Made by a program: the position numbers and the translations under genes | In this document: positions 9,316 to 16,715 of the stretch, piece after piece | How the letters are laid out: the number at the start of each line of letters is the position of its first letter | How positions within the stretch are numbered: position 1 is the first letter of the stretch | The notes under the pieces: model-generated | What the model saw: the letters and a program-made list of their open reading frames with translations, nothing else | Databases searched by the model: none | Told to the model about the DNA's origin: nothing | NCBI GenBank assembly: GCA_963621975.1 | Contig: CAVFGI010000006.1 | Span: 3,626-67,625, forward strand | DNA from: UBA9732 sp963621975 | GTDB taxonomy: Bacteria; Spirochaetota; Spirochaetia; Sphaerochaetales; Sphaerochaetaceae | DNA length: 64,000 nt | Direction of reading: 5' to 3'

Positions 9316-10180
9316 ATCTCCAACAGTTTTTTCTCCAAAGACAATCAATGAAGCCGTTGCTTTGAAACTCAAAAATCCAAATGCTGCTTACTGGGCCGGT
9401 GGTACATATTTGATGAGTAGACCCAATTTTTATCCAAGTAACGCGCAAAAGGACATCATTTCTCTTAAAGGGATTCCCGATTTAACAAAGATTTATCATG
9501 CAGATAGATACATTGAAGCCGGGTCAATGGTTACAATCCAGCAACTTATTAACATGGTTGGATATTCGTTTTCCAAAGAACTTAATACAGCCTTAGCTTC
9601 AATTGGAAGTTCTTTGATTAGAAATCAAGCTACTATTGGTGGTGCTCTCTGTTGTAGAGATATGCGGTTCTCGCTCTGTTGTATTCTTGCTACTCTTAAT
9701 GCTCAGGCTGAAGTTAGGATAATTAAAAAGAAATCGGTTTCTAGGTGGCTACCTATTTCCAAACTTTACGACAGAAAAGGTACGTTTATTTATGCAGATG
9801 ATGGTCTTTTGACTAAGGTAAGAATTCCTTCTGAAACAAAGCAATACAAAATCTTTAGAACCGTGGGCTTTCCTGTTCAAAATCCTGATGAATCTGTAAT
9901 TTTTGGTCTTCAATACTCTACAAACCAAGCAAATATTACTCTTCCTAGTTTGTGTGTAGTGTTTCCCTCTTCTTGTTTTTATATGTCTCAGATTTTTGAC
10001 AATCTAATTTCTACTATAAATCTTCCACTATCATTGGATAGGATTAGAAAACTTTCAAAGAGTTTGGCTTCTGAGCTTAAGACAGCAACGGAGAATGCCA
10101 CACCTTTGCAGATAGAAAGGGCAACCCGATTATTTGAAGATGTTCTAAATAAAATAAACACTACTTATCTTGAAGGCTAG
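9299..10180 (+). CDS. FAD-binding subunit of xanthine dehydrogenase-like complex
   Basis: 293 residues belonging to the molybdopterin-dehydrogenase FAD-binding family (CoxM/XdhB type). The first FAD-contact motif reads AGGTYLM (normally AGGTDL) near residue 33, and the second reads SSLIRNQATIGGAL near residue 104, close to the consensus RNxATIGGN. The C-terminal CO-dehydrogenase-flavoprotein-like domain is present but short. The start is a GTG 17 bases inside the preceding gene, with GGAG upstream, so translation is probably coupled. Together with the two preceding genes it makes the standard three-subunit set, but in the order large - Fe-S - FAD. Confidence 0.75.
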   Translation: MLEGLRSPTVFSPKTINEAVALKLKNPNAAYWAGGTYLMSRPNFYPSNAQKDIISLKGIPDLTKIYHADRYIEAGSMVTIQQLINMVGYSFSKELNTALASIGSSLIRNQATIGGALCCRDMRFSLCCILATLNAQAEVRIIKKKSVSRWLPISKLYDRKGTFIYADDGLLTKVRIPSETKQYKIFRTVGFPVQNPDESVIFGLQYSTNQANITLPSLCVVFPSSCFYMSQIFDNLISTINLPLSLDRIRKLSKSLASELKTATENATPLQIERATRLFEDVLNKINTTYLEG

Positions 10181-10186
10181 GTGCTT

Positions 10187-10771
10187 ATGCTTACTATGAG
10201 AATTACCGGTGGTAAGTATTGTGGGCGAAAAGTGCTTATCCCAACTGGAGAATTAGAAATTAGGCCTGCTATGGACAGAATGCGCGAGTCTTTATTTTCC
10301 ATTCTTGGCCCTCTTGACGGTATTAGTTTTTGTGACCTTTTTTCAGGCAGTGGTTGTGTTGGTTTAGAGGCCGCTTCTAGAGGCGCTTCTTTGGTTCATT
10401 TGGTGGAAATGGATAGGGCAAAAAGGCCTATTATGGAGAAAAATATTTCTTGGGCTTTAGAGTCATGTGACATTCAAATTTTCAATTCCAATGTCCTAAA
10501 ATTCATACCTACCTCAAAAATTCAATATGATATTGTCTATGCGGACCCTCCTTTTCCAATGTCAAAGAAAACTCAGCTTGCTGAATTAGCAGACAGAAGA
10601 AAGATGGTTAAACCTCAAGGTCTATTTATAATTCACTTCCCAACAATTGAAGAAAATCAGTGGACAGAAGCCTTTGGTGATTTGCATTTGGTTGATACAA
10701 GAAAATACGGAAGAAATATGCTTAAGTTCTATAAAAATGAGTCCTTGGAGGCTGAAGTAGATAATGGATAA
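10187..10771 (+). CDS. rsmD: 16S rRNA (guanine-N2)-methyltransferase RsmD
   Basis: About 195 residues, SAM-dependent, methylates G966 (E. coli numbering) of 16S rRNA. The N-terminus MRITGGKYCGRKV and the RPAMDRMRESLFSIL segment are family hallmarks. SAM motif I is DLFSGSGCVGLEAASRGA, and the catalytic motif is DIVYADPPFP (DPPF). The exact start is uncertain: GTG 10181, ATG 10187 and ATG 10196 are all in frame; 10187 has GAAGG and AGG upstream at acceptable distance, while 10196 gives the textbook N-terminus. The gene follows the FAD-subunit gene with no gap and overlaps ligA by 8 bases, so it is in the same transcription unit. Confidence 0.93.
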   Translation: MLTMRITGGKYCGRKVLIPTGELEIRPAMDRMRESLFSILGPLDGISFCDLFSGSGCVGLEAASRGASLVHLVEMDRAKRPIMEKNISWALESCDIQIFNSNVLKFIPTSKIQYDIVYADPPFPMSKKTQLAELADRRKMVKPQGLFIIHFPTIEENQWTEAFGDLHLVDTRKYGRNMLKFYKNESLEAEVDNG

Positions 10772-12887
10772 GGCAAAGCGTGCACAAGAGCTCAGAACTC
10801 TTTTAAGTGAATATCAACGTTCTTACTATGTAGAGGGAAGGCCAGAGGTATCGGACTTAGAGTATGACAGGCTCTTTGATGAGCTTACAAGACTTGAAGC
10901 AGATGACCCGTCTTTGAAGACGCCAGATTCGCCAACTCAGAGGGTAGGTAGTGATTTGTCCGCGGATTTCCCTGAAGTTGCGCATACAATTCCCGTTTTG
11001 AGTCTGGATAAAGCATACAGTAGTGAGGAGATTTTTGGGTGGATTTCAAAGACCATTAAGAATACTGGCGAGAATTTATCGTTCGTGTTGGAAGAGAAAA
11101 TAGATGGCTTTTCTGTTGTTCTGTATTACGAAAAAGGTTTGCTTGTGAGGGCGGTGACTAGAGGAAATGGCTTTATTGGAAACGATGTCACGGCTAATGC
11201 AAAGACAATTCATGCTATTCCGTTAAAGCTGACTGAGCCGGTTGATATTGCTGTTAGGGGTGAGATTTACTTGCCTAAAGAAGATTTTGAGAAGATAAAT
11301 GCTACGTTGGAAGAACCGTATGCAAACCCCCGCAATTTGGCTGCAGGCACAATTAGAAGAAATAAAAGTAGTGAAACTGCAAAGGTGCCTCTTTCTATTT
11401 TTGTATATGAGGGCTTTTGGACAGGGCCAACGACCTTTACTGATCACATTCAAATTTTAAGCAAATTGAAGGCCTTAGGTTTTACAGTAGACCCTCATCT
11501 AACCTATTTTTGCAAGACAAGAAGTGAGGCCCAGGAGGGTTTGAAATCTGCTGGTCTTGAGGGGACAGCCGGCTCTTTTGACGATATTCCTGTTGCCATT
11601 TTAGATGCTGCAGCTAAAAGAAAAGCCCTTCCTTATGAGATTGATGGTCTTGTTGTGAAAGTCAATGAGCTTTCAACGCGTGAAGAATTGGGTTATACGG
11701 AGCATCATCCGCGTTGGGCCATTGCATATAAGTTTGAAGCTCCTCAAGCAGAAACAGTTGTTCAGAGTATTGATGTTCAGGTGGGACGTACTGGCAGAAT
11801 TACACCAATGGCTCGTATTAAAGAAACTAAACTTTCTGGGAGTACTATCAAGAATATTACTTTGCATAATCAAGATTATGTGAATGAACTGGAACTTGCT
11901 GTTGGAGATACCGTTGCTATCTCCAAACGTGGAGATGTCATTCCTGCAGTTGAAGTTGTTATAGAAAAAAACAATGATGGCAATACAACTTGGAAGATGC
12001 CTGAAAAATGTCCTATTTGTGATTCGTTTCTTGTTAAACGTGGGGCTCATCATTTTTGCCCAAATTATGACTGTCCCGCACAAGCTAAGGGGCGATTGAG
12101 TTTTTTCTGTGCAAAGGGACAAATGGATATTGAGAGTTTGGGTCCTAAGACTACTGATTTTCTTTATGACAATTTTGGGGTTAAGGAAGTTGAGGACTTG
12201 TATTCATTTAACTATGACTTATTACGGGGTGTTCAAGGTTTTGGTTCTGAAGGAAAGAAGATTGAGAGTATAAAAAAGGCTTTATCGGATAGCAAAAACA
12301 CCCCTTTTAAACAGGTATTAATTTCTTTGGGGATTTCTGAGTTTGGGAAAAAAGCTGTTGAATTGGTTCTCTCCGCCGGATATGACAGCATGGATAAATT
12401 GTTATCTCTTGCATCTGGTGGTGATGAAGAAGCGCTGTCTTCTATCAAAGGAATTGGGCCTATTACTGCATCTTTGATTATAAATGGGTTACAAGATCCT
12501 CATATTCTCAAAACAATTGAAGCTTTACGTTCTGCAGGTCTAAAGATGTCCGCCTCTGGTGATTCTACTGTTGATAATAGGCTCGAGCAAATTTTTGCTG
12601 GTCAGTCTTGGTGTGTTACAGGTACATTCAAAAACTTTAATCCTAGGGGAAAGGCTATGGAAGAAGTTGTTAAGAGAGGTGGTACTGAAGTCTCTTCTGT
12701 CTCATCTAAAACTACTTGTCTTCTTGCTGGCGAGGGAGCCGGAAGCAAACTTCAAAAGGCTAGAGCTTTAGGGATTAGAGTTATTAATGAAGAAGAATTT
12801 TTAAATATGATTGGTTTTAGTGAAACCTCAAGTGTGGTTAACACAGTGACCAACGAAAGTTCAAGTGAACAGCTGGAGTTGTTTTAA
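10764..12887 (+). CDS. ligA: NAD-dependent DNA ligase LigA
   Basis: Seals nicks using NAD+ as the adenylate donor. 707 residues, normal for the family. Order: domain Ia NAD-binding region (residues 1-70, YYxxGxPxxSDxEYDxL), nucleotidyltransferase domain with catalytic Lys112 in EEKIDG, OB fold (about 315-400, including VGRTGRITPMA), four-cysteine zinc finger beginning CPIC near 415, helix-hairpin-helix repeats (about 450-580) and a C-terminal BRCT domain (about 600-675). The ATG overlaps the end of rsmD (ATGGATAA). A short Ser/Thr/Glu-rich tail follows the BRCT domain. Intact. Confidence 0.97.
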   Translation: MDKAKRAQELRTLLSEYQRSYYVEGRPEVSDLEYDRLFDELTRLEADDPSLKTPDSPTQRVGSDLSADFPEVAHTIPVLSLDKAYSSEEIFGWISKTIKNTGENLSFVLEEKIDGFSVVLYYEKGLLVRAVTRGNGFIGNDVTANAKTIHAIPLKLTEPVDIAVRGEIYLPKEDFEKINATLEEPYANPRNLAAGTIRRNKSSETAKVPLSIFVYEGFWTGPTTFTDHIQILSKLKALGFTVDPHLTYFCKTRSEAQEGLKSAGLEGTAGSFDDIPVAILDAAAKRKALPYEIDGLVVKVNELSTREELGYTEHHPRWAIAYKFEAPQAETVVQSIDVQVGRTGRITPMARIKETKLSGSTIKNITLHNQDYVNELELAVGDTVAISKRGDVIPAVEVVIEKNNDGNTTWKMPEKCPICDSFLVKRGAHHFCPNYDCPAQAKGRLSFFCAKGQMDIESLGPKTTDFLYDNFGVKEVEDLYSFNYDLLRGVQGFGSEGKKIESIKKALSDSKNTPFKQVLISLGISEFGKKAVELVLSAGYDSMDKLLSLASGGDEEALSSIKGIGPITASLIINGLQDPHILKTIEALRSAGLKMSASGDSTVDNRLEQIFAGQSWCVTGTFKNFNPRGKAMEEVVKRGGTEVSSVSSKTTCLLAGEGAGSKLQKARALGIRVINEEEFLNMIGFSETSSVVNTVTNESSSEQLELF

Positions 12888-12909
12888 CCTTTTGAAGGGA
12901 GGGAGATTA

Positions 12910-13287
12910 ATGGATGATTACAGCCTTAAGGTAAAATTGTATTTGGAGGATTCTCAGGATAAATTCATGGGAATTGGCGTTCTTTGGCTTCTTCAAAAGG
13001 TAGAAGAATGTGGCTCTTTAAGGTCAGCTGCAATAAATCTTGGAATTTCCTATTCAAAAGCTTTTAAGATGATTGAAAACTTAGAAAGTGCATTAGGCCA
13101 AAGCGTATTAGAACGTAAACGTGGTGGATCTTGTAGAACAGGAGCGTCTCTTACCCCTTTTGGTGTGCAGTTTATTTCTTTGTATGATTCTTTTCAAAAG
13201 CAGTGCAAACTACTTTTAAAAGAACCGTTTGAAGATTTTATGAAAAACTTGACTGTTTTAAAGGAAGAGTTTGACGAAAAAAAATAA
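12910..13287 (+). CDS. ModE-type winged-helix (LysR-like HTH) regulator lacking a molybdate-binding domain
   Basis: 125 residues from the ATG at 12910, which is preceded by a strong AGGGAGGGAG. Residues 5-100 match the N-terminal DNA-binding domain of ModE: GIGVLWLLQKVEECGSLRSA, then SYSKAFKMIENLE (recognition helix) and the wing GRKRGGSC-like RKRGGSCRTGASLTPFG. E. coli ModE has about 260 residues with two C-terminal MOP/TOBE molybdate-binding units. These are absent, as in many short ModE-like proteins. The gene lies at the end of the unit holding the molybdenum-hydroxylase-like genes, suggesting control of Mo-related genes; that is inference. An upstream in-frame ATG at 12865 lies within ligA and has no ribosome-binding site. 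Confidence 0.8.
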   Translation: MDDYSLKVKLYLEDSQDKFMGIGVLWLLQKVEECGSLRSAAINLGISYSKAFKMIENLESALGQSVLERKRGGSCRTGASLTPFGVQFISLYDSFQKQCKLLLKEPFEDFMKNLTVLKEEFDEKK

Positions 13288-13438
13288 AAGACAATTTATT
13301 GTTATATAAATAAATAAAGTTGCCGGTTAGAAAAATTCGTAAAAAAATCTCAATTTTTTTGAAAAAAGTATTGCCATTTTTATAAAAAAGAAGTATTTTG
13401 CGTGACGTGAGATGAAATATCTCAGCCTCCTTTTGTTC

Positions 13439-13480
13439 CCCCATGGTTTGACCTCCTTTTTTCCATGGGGTTTTTTATTT
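13439..13480 (+). terminator. Rho-independent terminator after the ligA/modE-like unit
   Basis: CCCCATGG (13439-13446) pairs perfectly with CCATGGGG (13463-13470), followed by TTTTTTATTTT. It lies about 150 bases after the ModE-like stop and just beyond the convergent uppP stop. The 16-nt loop contains ACCTCC, the sequence of the 16S anti-Shine-Dalgarno. The stretch between 13288 and 13438 is A+T-rich and holds a small extra hairpin (TGAGAT/ATCTCA near 13408-13424). Confidence 0.75.
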
Positions 13481-13492
13481 TCTAAGGACAAG

Positions 13493-14338
13493 TTATCTCA
13501 ATACTAGAATGATAAGAATTATGAAACCAAGGATAATGCGGTAGATGCCAAAGATGGTAAAGTCGCGTTTTTTGATGTAAGACATCAAGAACTTTATGAC
13601 TGCTAGGGAGACCAAAAAGGCAGTTAAAGTCCCAATACAGAGAATAAGAATTTCTGTAGAGGTAAAACTGAAGCCAAATTTGAGAAGTTTAATCAAGGAG
13701 GCTCCAGCCATTGTTGGAATTCCCATGAAAAAGCAGAATTCGGCAGCAGTTGTTCTGTCTAAGCCCAAAATCAAGGCACCAATTATTGTTGCTCCAGACC
13801 TAGAAGTTCCAGGTACGAGAGAAAGTATTTGGAAGAGTCCAACATAAAGAGCAAGGCGTATTGTTATATCGTCTGTGGATTTAGTTAATGGGCTTTTTGT
13901 CTTGTTGCGCTTTTCAATTATTATGAAGAGTATTCCATATAGAATCAACGCTATGGCAATTACAAGAGGGGCGTGTAGATGCTCTTCCATCCAGTCATCA
14001 AAGAGCACGCCAACTATGCCAGAAGGGATGATTGCTATAATGGTTTTGAGCCAAAGGCTTAGAGTTTCTTGCTTCCACACTAGTCTTTTGTCTTTCTTTG
14101 TAACTGGCCAAAGCTTTTGCCAGTAAAGAATTACTACGGCAAGGATTGCTCCAAGTTGAATTACAACAAAGAACATGCTCTTGAAACTCTCTGAGGCATT
14201 TATTGTGAGAAGGTTGTCAAAAAGTAACATGTGGCCTGTGCTGGATATTGGAAGCCACTCTGTTATTCCTTCAATTATTCCTAGTGCTATGACAATTGCA
14301 ATTTGCGAAAAAGACACGATAATCTCCTGTTTGTTCAT
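13493..14338 (-). CDS. uppP: Undecaprenyl-diphosphate phosphatase UppP (BacA family)
   Basis: Membrane enzyme that dephosphorylates undecaprenyl diphosphate to recycle the peptidoglycan lipid carrier; over-expression gives bacitracin resistance in other bacteria. The family motifs are intact: EGITEWLPISSTGH near the N-terminus and PGTSRSGATI in the second half. About eight hydrophobic spans. Predicted 281 residues from the ATG at 14338 (MNKQEII). A longer reading from 14386 adds a Cys-rich stretch and has no ribosome-binding site; none is obvious before 14338 either, so the start is moderately secure. Divergent from the marR-ABC operon, so its promoter region adjoins the MarR operator. Confidence 0.93.
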   Translation of the reverse strand: MNKQEIIVSFSQIAIVIALGIIEGITEWLPISSTGHMLLFDNLLTINASESFKSMFFVVIQLGAILAVVILYWQKLWPVTKKDKRLVWKQETLSLWLKTIIAIIPSGIVGVLFDDWMEEHLHAPLVIAIALILYGILFIIIEKRNKTKSPLTKSTDDITIRLALYVGLFQILSLVPGTSRSGATIIGALILGLDRTTAAEFCFFMGIPTMAGASLIKLLKFGFSFTSTEILILCIGTLTAFLVSLAVIKFLMSYIKKRDFTIFGIYRIILGFIILIILVLR

Positions 14339-14436
14339 GATAGTGTTAGGTCCCAAACAATAGCAAGACAAACAGAAAAAAGCCAAGAAAAAAATAAAAA
14401 AACTACTTGCCCAAAAAAGGAGAATTTCATATCTTT

Positions 14437-14471
14437 TGTAGCGTGCTACATATTATATGTAGCATGCTACA
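14437..14471. promoter_or_regulatory. Twin palindromic operator for the MarR-type regulator
   Basis: Two 14-bp near-identical palindromes, TGTAGCGTGCTACA (14437-14450) and TGTAGCATGCTACA (14458-14471), with centres 21 bp apart, about two helical turns. They lie 35 bases before marR and between uppP and marR. MarR regulators bind such palindromes, usually autoregulating their own operon. The second site is a perfect palindrome. Confidence 0.8.
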
Positions 14472-14505
14472 TTTTTAAGGTTAAACAAGGCTCTTAGAGG
14501 TTTTT

Positions 14506-14955
14506 ATGGGTAAAGATTGCAGGGAGTGTAATAGAAAAGTTGGCTATCTTCTTAAACTCGTTAATGACAAGTTAAGAACAAAGGCCGACGCAAATTTATT
14601 GGAACATGGTTTAACTCTTTCTCAAAGCAGAATTCTTAGATTTCTAGATGAAAAGGGTGGTAGTGCAACGCAAAAAGAAATTGAAGACTATTTGGGGGTT
14701 TCACATCCTACAGTGGTTGGTCTTATTGCTCGCATGAAAGAAAAAGGTTTTGTTGAATGTTCAATGGACCAAAAAGATAGAAGAAACAGAATTGTTACGG
14801 CAACAGAGAAGGCTATTTCTTTGGGAGAGGATATGTGCAAGATGATTGATGAAAATGAGCAAAAGATGCTCAGTTCTTTGACTGATCAACAAATTTTAGA
14901 GCTAAAGAGTGCTTTAAAGACTATTTATGATAATTTGGGAGATATGGAAACATGA
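14506..14955 (+). CDS. MarR-family transcriptional regulator
   Basis: 149 residues with the MarR winged helix: LTLSQSRILRFLDEKGG, then QKEIEDYLGVSHPTVVGLIARMKEKGFVE (recognition helix) and the wing DQKDRRNRIVTATEKA with the conserved DxRxxR-like pattern. The N-terminus carries CxxC (CRECNRKVG), which is not general in the family and might sense redox or metal. Shine-Dalgarno-like AGAGG precedes the ATG. Its last bases overlap the first exporter gene (ATGA), so it is the first gene of a three-gene operon and probably represses it from the twin operator upstream. The ligand is unknown; families with this layout often sense drugs exported by the adjacent pump. Confidence 0.9.
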   Translation: MGKDCRECNRKVGYLLKLVNDKLRTKADANLLEHGLTLSQSRILRFLDEKGGSATQKEIEDYLGVSHPTVVGLIARMKEKGFVECSMDQKDRRNRIVTATEKAISLGEDMCKMIDENEQKMLSSLTDQQILELKSALKTIYDNLGDMET

Positions 14956-16715
14956 ATAAGAAACAATCTGTGGTGAAAACACTCATGCACAGTATTAGGG
15001 AGCAAAAAGGGGCCTCTCTTTTGACCATTTTTTGTTCCATGATTGAGGTTGTGTTTGAAATTGTTATTCCAATATGTATGTCAATGTTACTTGATAAAGG
15101 AATTGGAGTTGGCAATATGGCCTGTGTTTGGAAGTATGGTTTGTTGTTGCTCCTCTTGGCTGTATTTGCCATGACAACAGGAATTTTATCGGCAAGGTTT
15201 GGTGCAAAAGCATCGGTTGGTTTTGCTGCAAATCTCAGAGAAGACATGTACAAAAATGTCCAGAGCTTCTCTTTCTCTAATATAGATAAATTTTCTACTT
15301 CTTCAATTGTTACACGTTTAACAACAGATGTTACAAATATTCAGAACGCATATCAGATGATTATTAGAATTGCAGTAAGATCACCTGCCATGCTGATTTT
15401 TGCTGTTATTGCTGCTTTTAAGGTAGATAGCGATATCTCTGTTATGTTTCTAATTGCTATTCCTATTTTGGCTATTCCTTTGTGGCTTATTTCTCATTCT
15501 GTCCATCCTGTTTTTGAGAAGGTTTTCAGAACCTACGACAAACTAAATAACATTGTTCAAGAAAACGTGAGAGGTATTAGGGTTGTGAAATCCTTCAACC
15601 AGGAAAAGCATGAAGAGGAAAAATTCCAAGAAGTTAGTACTTCAATTAAGAGGGACTTTTCAAAAGGGGAGAAGATAATTTCTCTGAATGGCCCTCTCAT
15701 GCAATTTTGCATGTACACTTGTATGCTTTTGATTTCTTGGTTTGGAGCTAAGGCCATCATTGCAAGTGGAAATAACAGTGCTTTGGGATTGACAACTGGC
15801 AGTTTGACAGCTCTCTTCACGTACGCATCGCAAATTCTTATGAGTTTGATGATGTTGTCGATGATTTTGTCCATGATTATCATTTCACAGGCATCGGCTA
15901 AAAGAATTGTAGAAATCTTGACGGAGAAGACCGATATCTCTAATCCCCAAGACCCTGTCATGCAGGTTAAAGACGGAAGTATTGATTTCAATCATGTGGG
16001 ATTTGTGTATGCGTCTAAGGCTGACAAGAAGGTTTTGAGTGATATTGATGTGCATATTCGGTCGGGTGAGACCATTGGTATTATTGGAGGCACGGGCTCG
16101 TCAAAGTCGTCCCTCGTGCAGCTTATTCCAAGACTTTACGATGCCACGGAGGGGAGCGTTGAGGTTGGTGGCGTAGATGTGCGAAAGTACGACCTTGAGA
16201 CGTTGAGGAAAAGTGTTGCCATGGTGTTGCAGAAGAACGATTTGTTCTCGGGCACGCTGAAGGAAAATCTCAGGTGGGGAAATGAGAAAGCCACGGATGA
16301 AGAAATGATTCAAGCGTGTAAGCTGGCTTGTGCTCACGACTTTATTTCTGCTATGCCACAAGGTTACGATACCTATATTGAGCAAGGTGGAGTGAATGTT
16401 TCAGGAGGACAAAAGCAGAGAATTTGTATTGCTAGAGCCCTCTTGGCGCAACCTAAAATCCTAATTTTAGATGACTCTACCAGTGCTGTTGACACACACA
16501 CAGATGCTAGTATTCAAAAGGCTCTGTCTAATTATATGTCACAGACTACCAAAATTGTTATAGCACAGAGAATTAGCTCGGTTCAAAATGCGGACAGGAT
16601 TATTGTTCTTGATGACGGAAAGGTGAACGATATTGGTACGCATGAGGAACTTCTAGAGCGTTGTAGTATCTACAGAGAGGTTTACGAATCTCAGCTGAAG
16701 GGAGACAACAAATGA
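14952..16715 (+). CDS. ABC exporter half-transporter A (degenerate ATP site)
   Basis: 587 residues: six-helix ABC_membrane domain (about 1-310) followed by a nucleotide-binding domain. Walker A reads GGTGSSKSS near residue 379, with Ser in place of the last Gly before Lys. Walker B reads LILDDSTSAVD near residue 505, with Asp-Ser instead of the catalytic Glu. The signature SGGQKQR is normal. This pattern marks the subunit that supplies the degenerate site in heterodimeric exporters of the LmrCD/TM287-288 type. Translation is coupled to marR and to the next gene by ATGA overlaps. Confidence 0.9.
   Translation: MNKKQSVVKTLMHSIREQKGASLLTIFCSMIEVVFEIVIPICMSMLLDKGIGVGNMACVWKYGLLLLLLAVFAMTTGILSARFGAKASVGFAANLREDMYKNVQSFSFSNIDKFSTSSIVTRLTTDVTNIQNAYQMIIRIAVRSPAMLIFAVIAAFKVDSDISVMFLIAIPILAIPLWLISHSVHPVFEKVFRTYDKLNNIVQENVRGIRVVKSFNQEKHEEEKFQEVSTSIKRDFSKGEKIISLNGPLMQFCMYTCMLLISWFGAKAIIASGNNSALGLTTGSLTALFTYASQILMSLMMLSMILSMIIISQASAKRIVEILTEKTDISNPQDPVMQVKDGSIDFNHVGFVYASKADKKVLSDIDVHIRSGETIGIIGGTGSSKSSLVQLIPRLYDATEGSVEVGGVDVRKYDLETLRKSVAMVLQKNDLFSGTLKENLRWGNEKATDEEMIQACKLACAHDFISAMPQGYDTYIEQGGVNVSGGQKQRICIARALLAQPKILILDDSTSAVDTHTDASIQKALSNYMSQTTKIVIAQRISSVQNADRIIVLDDGKVNDIGTHEELLERCSIYREVYESQLKGDNK

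Noticed and set aside
11673..12122. 149-codon minus-strand open frame within ligA
   Set aside because: Antisense to the OB-fold and zinc-finger part of LigA; no recognisable domain, no start signal.
15557..15991. 144-codon minus-strand open frame within the first exporter gene
   Set aside because: Antisense shadow of a well-conserved ABC gene.
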